Origin: Brettanomyces bruxellensis
Taxonomy: Eukaryota > Ascomycota > Pichiomycetes > Pichiales > Pichiaceae
DNA: 64,000 bases
Reading direction: 5' to 3'
Assembly (NCBI RefSeq): GCF_011074885.1
Contig: NC_054689.1
Coordinates: forward strand, 496,001 to 560,000
In this document: one piece after another, positions 9,888 through 19,340 of the stretch
Position numbering within the stretch: the first letter of the stretch is position 1
Layout of the letters: each line of letters begins with the position of its first letter
The notes under the pieces: model-generated
Told to the model about the DNA's origin: nothing
What the model saw: only the letters and a program-made list of their open reading frames with translations
Database searches by the model: none
Position numbers and translations under genes: made by a program

Positions 9888-12800
9888 ATGTCTACAGTTT
9901 CAGAAACTAATCAAACAATTGCTGAGGGTTCAACGGAACCAAATTATAGTGAACTCGTCAGAAAGATTCATATCAAAAGCGAAGATGTGAAGAAAGCATT
10001 TGATCTTCACAATTTTTCCGATTTCGAACCGAGAAAGTCTAAGTTCTTTATTCCAGAATTTAAACGTTGGTTTTGTAATCAGATTCTTGGCGAAAAGACA
10101 ACAGAAGAAGAAATTAATGCAGTTAGACGGCTTCTTGATATGAGAAGATTACCAAATGATATGCCATGGTGTGCAATTGGAGTTTGTATTGCACGTGCTG
10201 TTTCGATCTTTTTTGGAAAGGACGAAAAATACCCCTGGACAGGACTAACTGGTCTTGAAATTATTCCGGTTTTGAACTCTTCATTAGATACTATTCATCA
10301 ATTTGATGAAGGAATTTTGTTAGACAAGATATTTGATATGTGCAAAGATATGACTGGAAATAGAATCCTACAAGTTTTGAAGGATATTAATGAGGTATTT
10401 GAAATCAATATTAATCCATCAATTGGCTTATCAATTATAGTTGGCAGAAAAGGTGAATCATTTTATAAGATGTTTAAAAACCAATTAGTGTCAGATGGAG
10501 TTCCAAACAATAACAATTGGCATAATCATGAAATAGAGGCAGCATTAGCATTTGATCATGTGAGATTAGAATTTGAGAAGGAGCAAGCAGCGGAAACTGC
10601 TATGAGTGTTAGCTTCAGAAAGAGAAAGCATAACTCCTATAAATCAAACTCAAAGAAGAAAAGAGAAATTACTTGTTATTATTGCCATAAACCTGGTCAT
10701 GTTAAGAAAGATTGCTTTAAATGGCAAGCAAAAATGAAACAACTTCAAGATAAGAGAGATGGGGCTCAGAAGGAGAGTGATGAAGAGGCAGATCTAGTTG
10801 AAGAAGTAGATTGCAACAAAGAAGATATTATGAATGCAGTCGAAGAGATTAAGAATTCCAATGCGGAATTTATACTAGACTCTGGTGCGACATGTCATGT
10901 CGTGAATGATAAAGATTTATTTGTTACTCAGGAGCCAGCTTATAAGATAATTAAAGGTGCCACGGGATCAACAGTTGCGAAAACGACAGGCAATGTTAAG
11001 TGTGGAAATATTATCTTAGAGAATGCAATTTATTTACCTCAAGCAGCACACAATGTGGTCTCACTTAAGAAATTATTTGAAAAGGGATATGAAGTTGAAT
11101 GGAATAAAGATGAAGTGTTAGTCAAGCACGATAATGAAAGAATTTTAGAAGCTAAAAATAAGAATGGCTTTTACATTGTTCAAAATCCCAATTCAGAGAT
11201 AATTCTTGAAACATTGAAAGGTGAAGACATTCTCTCGTGTCATAAAGATTATGGTCATGCGTCAGCAAATCAGCTATATAGGATCATTAAGATGACAAGA
11301 AGTGCTAAAGCAAGCAAGAAACTTGTGAAAGAAGTTGTAAGGAAATGCCCGATTTGTGCTGGTCAGACAAAGTTAAAGCATGGGACAAAAGAAGCTGTTC
11401 ATGCAAGTAAACCAGGTGAAAGACTTTGTGTTGATGTTATGGGTCCAATAGATGGAAAATATGGTCTTACAATGACTGATAGTTTTTCAAAGTTTATGAT
11501 CGGTTCTGTATTAGAGAGCAGATCTGAGGTCTCGGAGAAAACGATTGATATTATTAAAAAGTTTATAAACTTGTTAAGGCTAACTAACAGGTATCCGACG
11601 TTTTTGAGATCTGATAATGAGTTTAGGACCAAAGAACTAGCAAAGTTTTGCGAAGAAAATGGGATTATACAAGAATTTACTGCGGCACATAGTTCATATC
11701 AGAATGGACGTGCAGAAAGGACAAACTATGAAATAGAAAGTTGCATAAAGAAGTTGACGCAGAGTTCAGGTTCTGATATTAAATACTGGACTTATGCATA
11801 TCGACATGCTATTTTTCTTAACAATATTTTACCTAAAAACAGAAGTTCTCAATGCCCATTAGGCGTGTTAAAAGACGCAAAAGTTGTGTGTCCAAGGCAA
11901 TTATTACCGTTTGGATGCAAAGTGTTCTGCTATAATTATGATAGAAAGCAGAAGTTAGCAAAAGAAAGCTATGAATGTGCATTTTTAGGATATGGCGGAA
12001 ATCAGGTGATTCCAACGACTAGTCAGGTTATAGCATTACGGCTATTTGATAATAAGGTGATACGAAGTTCTGCGTTCAGCTCAATTCCATGGAGTTTTCC
12101 TATTAGTGGAAGAAACTTTCTAGAAAGTATGAGAAAAGATGACCGGTCAAAAGAACAAGTGCAGAAGGGAGTAGTTGAACCTAAACTTTATGACAAATCG
12201 ATGAAGGGAATCGCGGTAACTGATAAGCAGAATAATGTGTCTGTGCATAATAAGGCGAGTGAGGAAATTCATTTGTCAGAGGACGTTGCGAAAGTTCCGC
12301 AACATAAGGCCATTAATCCAAATGCGTTATTAGATATTATTATTCATAGTGGTGGTCGTCCCATCAGCTTGAGAAGAAGGAGAATTATTGAGCATGATGC
12401 TCAAGTTTGGTCTCAAGACTGTAAGAACGACAGGGTGCTCACTGCAGATGGAAGATCAGAAAGTGTTAATCTCCTTGTAACGAAAGACAAGTATGATATC
12501 CCTGCGACGTATAGTGAGGCACTAGAATCGGCTCAGAAAGATAAGTGGATTACTGCATGTAATAGTGAATTACAATCGTTCAAAGAGAATAAAGCTTATC
12601 GAGAAATTCCTATATGGAAAATGCCGAAAAATTCTACAGTTATTACTGGTAGATGGGTCTTTAATGTGAAAAAAGAACCTGGTGGTGAACGATTTAAAGC
12701 AAGGGTAGTTGCGAAAGGTTTCAGACAAGAGCATGGACTAAATTACGCAGAAACCTATGCGCCTGTCATGAAACTGGATAGCTTCAGGTTTGTATTGGCT

Positions 12801-14096
12801 TATGCAGCGATACGGGGTTGGTCTTTAAGACAGTTAGATGCAAAGAATGCATTCTTGAATGGGAAAATTGATTACCCAGTATATTTTAAACCGCCTGAAG
12901 GTGTTCCTTTGAAGAAGGGACATGTCTGGAAGTTGGAAAGAGGAGTCTATGGACTTAAACAAGCGCCAAGATTGTGGTATAACACAATAAGGAAAGTTTT
13001 GAATTCCGGTGGATTCCAGAATTCGGAGAAAGACAATTGCATATTTTATAAAGACAATTGTATTTTGGTCGTCTATGTTGATGACATATTAATTGCCGGT
13101 AAGGGCAAGAAAGATTTAGACTTTCCATTGCATTGTTTATCTAAACGATTTACGATGACAGACCTTGGTGATCCTCAGATATTTCTCGGGATGACATTGA
13201 ATTGTCAGAGAGATTTCATTAAGTTATCTGCAAAGGATACGATTGAGCGGATTATTAAGAATTTGCAGATTGAACTTCCAGAAAAGAAAAGTGCAACTCC
13301 AGTCCCGCTGGCTTACAAGTTGTTTGACGAAAATTCAAAATTACTTGATCCGGAAAAGCAAACTGAGTACAGATCTATGATAGGGATGTTGCTCTATATA
13401 AGTAACACTGTCAGATTTGATATTGCGTATCATGTTTCGATATTAGCGGGGTTTGTGAATACTCCTAGAGAAATACATTATCGCTCAGCGATAAAGGTTG
13501 TTCAGTATTTAGGACAGACTAAGGACAAAGGGATAATTTTGAAAAAGAATGGAACTGTGAAATATTCTAGGAAAGACTTTCAGTTCCTCGACACTTCAAA
13601 GGAAGTAGTTGTTCGTCAATATCCTGTTCAATCACAAAACAGGGTTACAGTCTACTGTGATGCAGACTGGGGTAAGTCGGGTCAAGGTAGATCCCAATCA
13701 GGAGGAATAGTTACCTTCTGCGGTAATGTTATTTCCTGGTACTCTCGGAAACAGAAGTCAGTCGCATTGTCTACTGCAGAGAGTGAGTTAATGTCAATTA
13801 GAGAAGGAGTTACTACAGGTAAATACTTCTTTGATCTATTAAACGAGATTGGCATTACAGTACAGTATATTAATTTATGTTGCGACAATAGAGCGGCTCT
13901 AACACTAAGCAGTCATAATGCAGATAACGGAAAATCAAGACATATCAACATTAGTTANTTTTATATCAGAGACTTANTTGAAAAACGAATATGCAGATTA
14001 TGGTACATTAATGGGAAAGATAACCCAGCAGATATTTTTACAAAAAGATTGTCTCCAGGCATATATTCCAAAGTGTTACACAAACTGATAAGGTAA
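9888..14096 (+). CDS. Copia-type Gag-Pol polyprotein, single open reading frame
   Basis: A 1402-codon uninterrupted frame covers Gag and Pol, with no internal frameshift as in Ty1. Gag ends with a CCHC zinc knuckle CYYCHKPGHVKKDC near residues 263-276. The aspartic protease motif DSGAT is near 330. The integrase zinc-binding HHCC segment spans about 452-490, and its catalytic acids lie near DVMGP (512), SDNEF (573) and the E of GRAERTNYE (608). Reverse transcriptase spans about 915-1150 with YVDD near 1062. RNase H follows with YCDADWGKSG near 1255 and ends with NGKDNPADIFTKRL. Ns at 13958 and 13977 give two undetermined residues. The frame looks potentially active. Fusion of Gag and Pol resembles Ty5 and Copia more than Ty1. 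Confidence 0.95.
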   Translation: MSTVSETNQTIAEGSTEPNYSELVRKIHIKSEDVKKAFDLHNFSDFEPRKSKFFIPEFKRWFCNQILGEKTTEEEINAVRRLLDMRRLPNDMPWCAIGVCIARAVSIFFGKDEKYPWTGLTGLEIIPVLNSSLDTIHQFDEGILLDKIFDMCKDMTGNRILQVLKDINEVFEININPSIGLSIIVGRKGESFYKMFKNQLVSDGVPNNNNWHNHEIEAALAFDHVRLEFEKEQAAETAMSVSFRKRKHNSYKSNSKKKREITCYYCHKPGHVKKDCFKWQAKMKQLQDKRDGAQKESDEEADLVEEVDCNKEDIMNAVEEIKNSNAEFILDSGATCHVVNDKDLFVTQEPAYKIIKGATGSTVAKTTGNVKCGNIILENAIYLPQAAHNVVSLKKLFEKGYEVEWNKDEVLVKHDNERILEAKNKNGFYIVQNPNSEIILETLKGEDILSCHKDYGHASANQLYRIIKMTRSAKASKKLVKEVVRKCPICAGQTKLKHGTKEAVHASKPGERLCVDVMGPIDGKYGLTMTDSFSKFMIGSVLESRSEVSEKTIDIIKKFINLLRLTNRYPTFLRSDNEFRTKELAKFCEENGIIQEFTAAHSSYQNGRAERTNYEIESCIKKLTQSSGSDIKYWTYAYRHAIFLNNILPKNRSSQCPLGVLKDAKVVCPRQLLPFGCKVFCYNYDRKQKLAKESYECAFLGYGGNQVIPTTSQVIALRLFDNKVIRSSAFSSIPWSFPISGRNFLESMRKDDRSKEQVQKGVVEPKLYDKSMKGIAVTDKQNNVSVHNKASEEIHLSEDVAKVPQHKAINPNALLDIIIHSGGRPISLRRRRIIEHDAQVWSQDCKNDRVLTADGRSESVNLLVTKDKYDIPATYSEALESAQKDKWITACNSELQSFKENKAYREIPIWKMPKNSTVITGRWVFNVKKEPGGERFKARVVAKGFRQEHGLNYAETYAPVMKLDSFRFVLAYAAIRGWSLRQLDAKNAFLNGKIDYPVYFKPPEGVPLKKGHVWKLERGVYGLKQAPRLWYNTIRKVLNSGGFQNSEKDNCIFYKDNCILVVYVDDILIAGKGKKDLDFPLHCLSKRFTMTDLGDPQIFLGMTLNCQRDFIKLSAKDTIERIIKNLQIELPEKKSATPVPLAYKLFDENSKLLDPEKQTEYRSMIGMLLYISNTVRFDIAYHVSILAGFVNTPREIHYRSAIKVVQYLGQTKDKGIILKKNGTVKYSRKDFQFLDTSKEVVVRQYPVQSQNRVTVYCDADWGKSGQGRSQSGGIVTFCGNVISWYSRKQKSVALSTAESELMSIREGVTTGKYFFDLLNEIGITVQYINLCCDNRAALTLSSHNADNGKSRHINISXFYIRDLXEKRICRLWYINGKDNPADIFTKRLSPGIYSKVLHKLIR

Positions 14097-14125
14097 GTGA
14101 AATGAGAAATTCAAGTTATCTGATC

Positions 14126-14134
14126 AAGAAGGAG
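14126..14134 (+). other. Polypurine tract
   Basis: AAGAAGGAG lies directly 5' of the 3' LTR, the expected plus-strand primer position of an LTR retrotransposon. Confidence 0.6.
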
Positions 14135-14609
14135 TGTTGAGAGTTGTGCTCAGAAAACTTAAATTAAGGCTGTGCTACAAATAAGGATTTCGAGATTTCT
14201 AAAGAATCTTCTGGTAACTAGTTTAGCAGGATATAGATACGACTTTAGTATTGAGGGCAAACGAAGGCAAACAATATTAAAGATTATGTGTCATGTCGAA
14301 AGACGCTAACTGACATCTAGAACGTTCTGATAATAGAAATTAGAGAGAATCTTATTTGTGAATGTAAAAAGTAAAAGTAATCGTAGGACTATATAAAGAT
14401 GGTCCTTGTCAGTGACTTTGAAACTTCTACGTGATGTGAATAGGTTTATTGAAGATAAGAAACTAACGAACNAACTAAGGAATTTAGTGATAATATATCT
14501 AAGTTGTCTTATCAGAAAACCACGACTGATATTAGTTTTGAGACTATAGACGGGACTATCATCTTTTATAATTAATTCATTTTCTTATTTTATTTCCGGA
14601 CTGTCATCA
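14135..14609 (+). repeat. 3' LTR of copia element
   Basis: The 475-bp direct copy of the 5' LTR has an N at 14472. It is followed by the right ATTTT duplication at 14610-14614. It also forms one arm of a large inverted repeat with 14660-15133. Confidence 0.95.
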
Positions 14610-14659
14610 ATTTTATGCATTTACATCCTTACACGTGTCTTGTGAGTAAGCTTCAGTTT

Positions 14660-15133
14660 TGATGACAGTCCGAAATAAAATAAGAAAATAAATTAATTAT
14701 AAAAGATGATAGTCCCGTCTATAGTCTCAAAACTAATATCAGTCGTGGTTTTCTGATAAGACAACTTAGATATATTATCACTAAATTCCTTAGTTAGTTC
14801 GTTAGTTTCTTATCTTCAATAAACCTATTCACATCACGTAGAAGTTTCAAAGTCACTGACAAGGACCATCTTTATATAGTCCTACGATTACTTTTACTTT
14901 TTACATTCACAAATAAGATTCTCTCTAATTTCTATTATCAGAACATTCTAGATGTCAGTTAGCGTCTTTCGACATGACACATAATCTTTAATATTGTTTG
15001 CCTTCGTTTGCCCTCAATACTAAAGTCGTATCTATATCCTGCTAAACTAGTTACCAGAAGATTCTTTAGAAATCTCGAAATCCTTATTTGTAGCACAGCC
15101 TTAATTTAAGTTTTCTGAGCACAACTCTCAACA
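14660..15133 (-). repeat. Solo LTR of the same copia family, inverted
   Basis: This 474-bp sequence is the reverse complement of the copia LTR, with about four differences including one single-base deletion. It is therefore slightly older than the full element. CAGTT occurs at 14654-14658 and 15134-15138. The left copy is offset from the LTR end by one T, so it is a probable 5-bp target duplication. No internal sequence remains, consistent with LTR-LTR recombination. Confidence 0.92.
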
Positions 15134-15138
15134 CAGTT

Positions 15139-16879
15139 CAGTACTGGCTGATTGACCGGAAAAAAACATGTGATCCAAAACGCGCATACAAAAAAATTTT
15201 CACGGGAAAATTTTTTTTCTCTCTACAAAGTAAAATCGATGTTCCTATCGCTTAGCTGAATGTGAAAAGCCGATCGGCACCCCCCAAATTAATTGAGTTC
15301 TGGGTTGCATGAATAACGTAAAGTTCTGAAAAAAATTAAAGGCCATTTTCAATTTCCCTCAGATTTCTCTTCCCCCGGCTCGTAAAGCAACGACAATAAA
15401 AGTGATTACAATGGTCCGTAAGTTCATTTCCATTACAAACCCCCCATGATTTTTATTATTTGACTCCATACTTAATTTGAACACAAAATGGGCCATGCAT
15501 AAAGTCTTAACGCAAGAATTGTGATGTCTACATGTAGTCAAACAATAATCCATCAACCTATCCATAACAATTTGAACTTCAATTATTCCTACTGGCTGCC
15601 TTATCTCATCCATACACAACTTTATTGTGTGTGTGTTTGCTTTAATTGCTGTAGGACAGTTTTATTCGCCGTTTTGTTATACATACCGGTCAGAAAGTAA
15701 ATAAATGTAATTCTTGAGGCATATTCATCTGCTTTCTTTTTTTGATAGTTCTTCTTCTCTCGGCATTTTCTGAGATTCGCACAGTTAAAGTTTATTTTTT
15801 TTAGAAGTTTCAATTACGCATCGAAAAGATAACATAGTGATTCTTCGAAGTAAACGTAAATAGTATCAATTTCTAATCATCCATTTTCAGCCCTTGATTC
15901 TAGCGTCAGTTTGGCAAAAACAGCAATTGATTGACAATATTTATGATATGTTTTGAAACGCACTCTTAAATTATTAAGAATGAATAAGGTCTTGCTAAGT
16001 TCAAAAAAATCCCGATGGAATAATCTCCGGCTCAGATTTACCGCCTAGATGGATCTGAATTGGGAAATTTCCTATACCGAACAGTGCGTATGCATAATTT
16101 AGTAGTCGGAAAATTAATTATACCGAGCAAAGGAAAAAAGAAAAGGGAACTGTCATAAAAGTTTACCTCCCTTCATCCATATCTCGTGTGCCCTTAAAAA
16201 TTACGATATCCTTAATAGAGAGTCAATGTCTATTACTTACATAGTATGGTAGATAGCATGTTCATTTAATAGTTTTAATCCTTCAAGGCCGCAGAATTGC
16301 GAATCCAAATTTGAATGTAGCGTGATTTCTGAGATAAGCAAAAATATTTTAAAGTTGTTTGTAAATTACTCAATTAATTGATATACTACCTGAACATCAA
16401 AGAAAAAGGAGAGAAAATTTTAACGTGAATAAAAAAAAATTGAAAAAAAAAGTTTAGTTCTATTATCTATCCCAGCCGTAGAATCGACGCATCTTACTTA
16501 CCGCTTTGTTTTGATAGCAGCGCAGAAAAAAGATCAAAGAAAATTTTTCGCAATGTATAAACCGTTTTTTTTCTTCCCACTCACAGCCACCCGTTTTGGT
16601 TAAGGGCGCGATGTTTTATTGTTCTTTTCAATTCTTTTCTTTTCTTTTTATTTCTTTTTCAAAATCATATATTAACAGTCATCCATCACTGATCTTTGCA
16701 CATCGTTCAGAATTGATCATGCTGTTTGTGTTTTTGCCACATCCGTTTCACTTTAAAAATTTTTTATTCTTCTATATATCTACACTTTTTGACGTATTGT
16801 CATTTCTTTCCTTATCACACTCGACAATTAATTGATCCCAACTTTAATTTGGTATCCAATAAGGCTAATCAAAAATATT
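15139..16879. other. Gene-free region upstream of the SWIRM gene
   Basis: This 1.7-kb region is A/T rich, with T-tracts close to 16570-16660 that look like promoter DNA. Two minus frames (15359-15619, 15622-15813) lack any recognisable domain. An ATGGTCC followed by GTAAGT at 15411-15423 resembles a tiny first exon, but I found no matching second exon. Confidence 0.45.
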
Positions 16880-18055
16880 ATGTCTTCTTCTACTATACAG
16901 TATACCCAAACAAGACAAATTGATGGATGTCTTACACCAGTGGGTGAGAATCCATACTTAAAGCATTCAAGCATCCCGATGTTGGAACCTTTTGCACGTG
17001 AAAGCAATAGCAGAGCTTCGAAACCAGTGGATGCTATTCCATCTCCTCCTTTATCGCCACATACCAGAGTCAGTAATGAAGATACAAATCAGTTTATGAA
17101 CCTACTTTTCCCAAAGGCCAGTCGGCCCCAATTGAAAAGCAATCTTCTTACGCAGGATGCAGAGCGTAGAAAAGGAATTGGATCTGTTCCATCACCCGAG
17201 CCCACCTCATATCTTGCTGATGTTAGATCTGGAAAACCTCGTGCATCTTTTCCACTTAAAGACATGGCACATTCTTCATTATACATCAATCCATTTCACG
17301 ATATTGGTAAACCTGGCTTCAAAAGAAGACAGCTATCGTTTCTTTCACATTACCATCTTTCTCCAGCACTTCCTCAGATTCCAGAAGTTCCAACGGAGTC
17401 TTCTTCGCCTAAAAAATATACCTCTTCATCTAAACACTATACATCATCTGGTATAAGAGCAAGTTACAATACTGTCCCAAAATCGAGGTCTGAGAAACGC
17501 CATTTATCTCCGAACTTCGAAACACGCAAGTCCAAAAGACATTTGAGGCATGTTCGTTCTTTTGAACAAGAATCTGGATTCGATACATCCAATTCTGATT
17601 CTTCGGCACCTGTCAGTCCCCCTCCGAAGAAGAAAAGAAGAAGAAGAAGACCAACAACAAGAAAGGCCAATTCTGCAACCACCCGCTATGACTATGATTA
17701 TACCAAGCTTCCTAATTTCTGTCCTTCTATTGATGTGCTACCTGATAATGCACGCTGCATGAAAACAGAATGGAAAGGGCAATCGATGGACTTGGATGAT
17801 GATCCACTGATCAAAGAACTTCATCCAGCGGAAATTGTGTTGGCCTCGACTCTTCGTCTTCCCTGCAAGGTTTATCTTGACTCAAAAAGACGTATCTTTT
17901 CGGAAAAGGTTCACAGAATGAAACAGCATCTTCCCTTCAGACGGACTGACGCTCAAAAAGCGTGTAAGATTGATGTTAACAAAGCCAGTAGGCTTTATGT
18001 GGCTTTTGAAAAGGTTGGATGGCTCAGAGAGTCTAATTTCAAGAAGTATATGTGA
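16880..18055 (+). CDS. FUN19: SWIRM-domain protein, Fun19/YOR338W type
   Basis: From the ATG at 16880 the protein has 391 residues. The frame is open for 16 further codons from an ATG at 16832, but the downstream start (MSSSTIQYTQ) is the more natural one. The first 260 residues are disordered: Ser/Pro-rich, with SPPLSPH and a basic cluster PPPKKKRRRRRP that can serve as a nuclear localisation signal. The last 110 residues form a SWIRM domain. Seen are DYTKLPNFCPSIDVLP, LHPAEIVLASTLRLPCKVYL, KRRIFSEKVHR and the terminal DVNKASRLYVAFEKVGWL. SWIRM domains bind nucleosomal DNA or chromatin partners. In this paralogue family, whose members carry SWIRM without a catalytic domain, the role is poorly defined. 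Confidence 0.78.
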   Translation: MSSSTIQYTQTRQIDGCLTPVGENPYLKHSSIPMLEPFARESNSRASKPVDAIPSPPLSPHTRVSNEDTNQFMNLLFPKASRPQLKSNLLTQDAERRKGIGSVPSPEPTSYLADVRSGKPRASFPLKDMAHSSLYINPFHDIGKPGFKRRQLSFLSHYHLSPALPQIPEVPTESSSPKKYTSSSKHYTSSGIRASYNTVPKSRSEKRHLSPNFETRKSKRHLRHVRSFEQESGFDTSNSDSSAPVSPPPKKKRRRRRPTTRKANSATTRYDYDYTKLPNFCPSIDVLPDNARCMKTEWKGQSMDLDDDPLIKELHPAEIVLASTLRLPCKVYLDSKRRIFSEKVHRMKQHLPFRRTDAQKACKIDVNKASRLYVAFEKVGWLRESNFKKYM

Positions 18056-18448
18056 AGTCGCACAAACGTCTTCCTATTCCGGATAACATTTTAAACATAT
18101 TCCCATAAATGGGTTCGCATTGCTAAGGCGTTCATTAATTTCCCTATCCAGTTCTTTAATTGTTGTTATTATTATATTAGATCCGCCGGGTTATCTTTCC
18201 TTAAAATACTTTTTTTTTGATCGGTGGATTATAAATTTGGTTTCGCTATGGTTCTTTATACATTTACACTTTCGTGCTACGGTTATTTCCCCCACATTTT
18301 CTCGATAATGTGCACTAATACATTAATTTGGGGTTTTTATAAGCATTTAATATGATTTTTTTTTATCCTTGGTATCTCAGGTTATATGATTAACAACTGA
18401 ACTACTTAAACTACACTAGCGCAGTACGCAAAAAAAATAAAAATGACT
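18056..18448. other. Intergenic region between the SWIRM gene and tRNA-Ile
   Basis: I see only A/T-rich sequence and short frames. The tRNA terminator begins at 18449. Confidence 0.5.
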
Positions 18449-18454
18449 AAAAAA
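18449..18454 (-). terminator. Pol III terminator of tRNA-Ile
   Basis: A run of six As on the plus strand (six Ts on the transcribed strand) lies 13 bp downstream of the tRNA 3' end. Confidence 0.7.
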
Positions 18455-18467
18455 TTAAATTCCGTAA

Positions 18468-18541
18468 TGGTCCCTAGCAGGGTCGAACTGCTGATCCTCG
18501 CGTTATTAGCACGATGCCTTAACCAACTGGGCCAAGGGACC
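18468..18541 (-). tRNA. tRNA-Ile (anticodon AAT)
   Basis: The minus strand folds as a complete cloverleaf. The acceptor stem is GGTCCCT/AGGGACC with discriminator A. The D arm contains AGTTGGTTAA and the T arm AGCAG-TTCGACC-CTGCT. The anticodon loop CTAATAA gives anticodon AAT, read as isoleucine after A-to-I editing. Sequence outside the acceptor is nearly that of yeast tRNA-Ile(AAU). No intron is present. LTR sequences start 92 bp upstream. Confidence 0.97.
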
Positions 18542-18632
18542 ATTTGCGAAGTTATAAATTTTATACTAATTTATAGATGTATTTTATACTGTAATCAAAA
18601 AGTTTATGATTTGTTTGACGTTAGTTATAATT

Positions 18633-19010
18633 TTTCGGACTTAAGAGTGACCTTATGAGTTACTCTTGGGCTTTAGCTATCAAACTCCTTCTTTAATAGA
18701 ACTAATAAGAACCTAGCAGTCGGGGAGATTCAGACAATTGTAAGGTCGGTTACCTAAGTGGGTGGATATAAATGTACCAAGTGGTCTGTGTGATAATGTT
18801 AATGCCTTTAACATTCTAACAATTGTGTATGTGTCACCATAGAAGAAAATGAATTTACTTCCTTTACTCTGTTACCATCAAAGTGGAGTCGAACTAGTTG
18901 TATTGCAAAATAGGCTATCGGGTCTCGTCCCTTCGTAGAAGAAACAAGTTATATAAAAAGAGGTAAAGTAAAGTAAAAATAAAAAGGAAAATAAAGTGAG
19001 GTAATCATAC
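18633..19010 (-). repeat. 612-bp-family LTR, minus orientation, first of two halves
   Basis: This is the reverse complement of the terminal 378 bp of the solo LTR at 47989-48600. It begins with a mutated terminus (TTTCGGAC for TGTCGGAG) and stops abruptly in GGTAATCATAC at 19010. The rest of the same LTR resumes at 20979 after a 1968-bp insertion. The two parts add to about 612 bp, the intact size, so nothing was lost on insertion. Confidence 0.85.
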
Positions 19011-19340
19011 AAAAAAAAGGATCAGTGTTGTAGCCTGACACAAGAGATTCATTAACCGTACTAGATGGAAGAACTGAGATGTTATTCGTGGACGATTGGG
19101 CCACAGGGGACAACGTCGGTGGACGGGAAAGATAGTCAGCGACTGTATTTGTTGAACCGGGAGTATAGCGTATCTCAAGACGATATGGGACCATCTCCTC
19201 AATCCAGTGCAAATGCTTAGGGTTGGGGTCGTCAGAGACAAAAATGTCCATGATGGCTTTGTGATCCGTTTCAATAACGACGGTTGGACCATTGGCAGTA
19301 TAGTAGTGAAGATTTCTTCTTGGACCAACAGACCAAACTC
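19011..19340 (-). pseudogene. Inverted RNase H fragment of a Ty3/gypsy element
   Basis: Read leftwards, the minus strand gives ANGPTVVIETDHKAI, DIFVSDDPNPKHLHWIEEM, then YRLEIRYTPGSTNTVADYLS. This is the classic Ty3/gypsy RNase H C-terminal half (TDH and the final D of VADYLSR). It ends in a DPFF linker that runs into the LTR A-tract. Its upstream end abuts the integrase frame head to head near 19340. It has no start codon of its own and cannot be functional. Confidence 0.8.

Larger units (their letters stand above)
9364..14609 (+). mobile_element. Full-length Ty1/copia-type LTR retrotransposon (5246 bp)
   Basis: Two direct 475-bp LTRs (9364-9838 and 14135-14609) flank one long frame, and the whole is bounded by ATTTT duplications. 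I count one clear base difference between the LTRs (near the 3' end, TCTCATCA versus TGTCATCA) plus one N, so the insertion is very recent. The order protease, integrase, reverse transcriptase, RNase H places it in copia/Pseudoviridae-type elements. A short purine tract (AAGAAGGAG, 14126-14134) abuts the 3' LTR as a polypurine tract. No TGG-type primer-binding site follows the 5' LTR. Three Ns inside the element suggest a consensus of several copies. Confidence 0.95.

Noticed and set aside
15411..15423. ATGGTCC/GTAAGT resembling a tiny first exon as in ribosomal-protein genes
   Set aside because: No branch site plus acceptor leading into a conserved second exon was found in the following 1.4 kb.
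15359..15813. Two adjacent minus-strand frames
   Set aside because: Short, overlapping A/T-rich sequence, with no recognisable motif and no codon pattern like neighbours.
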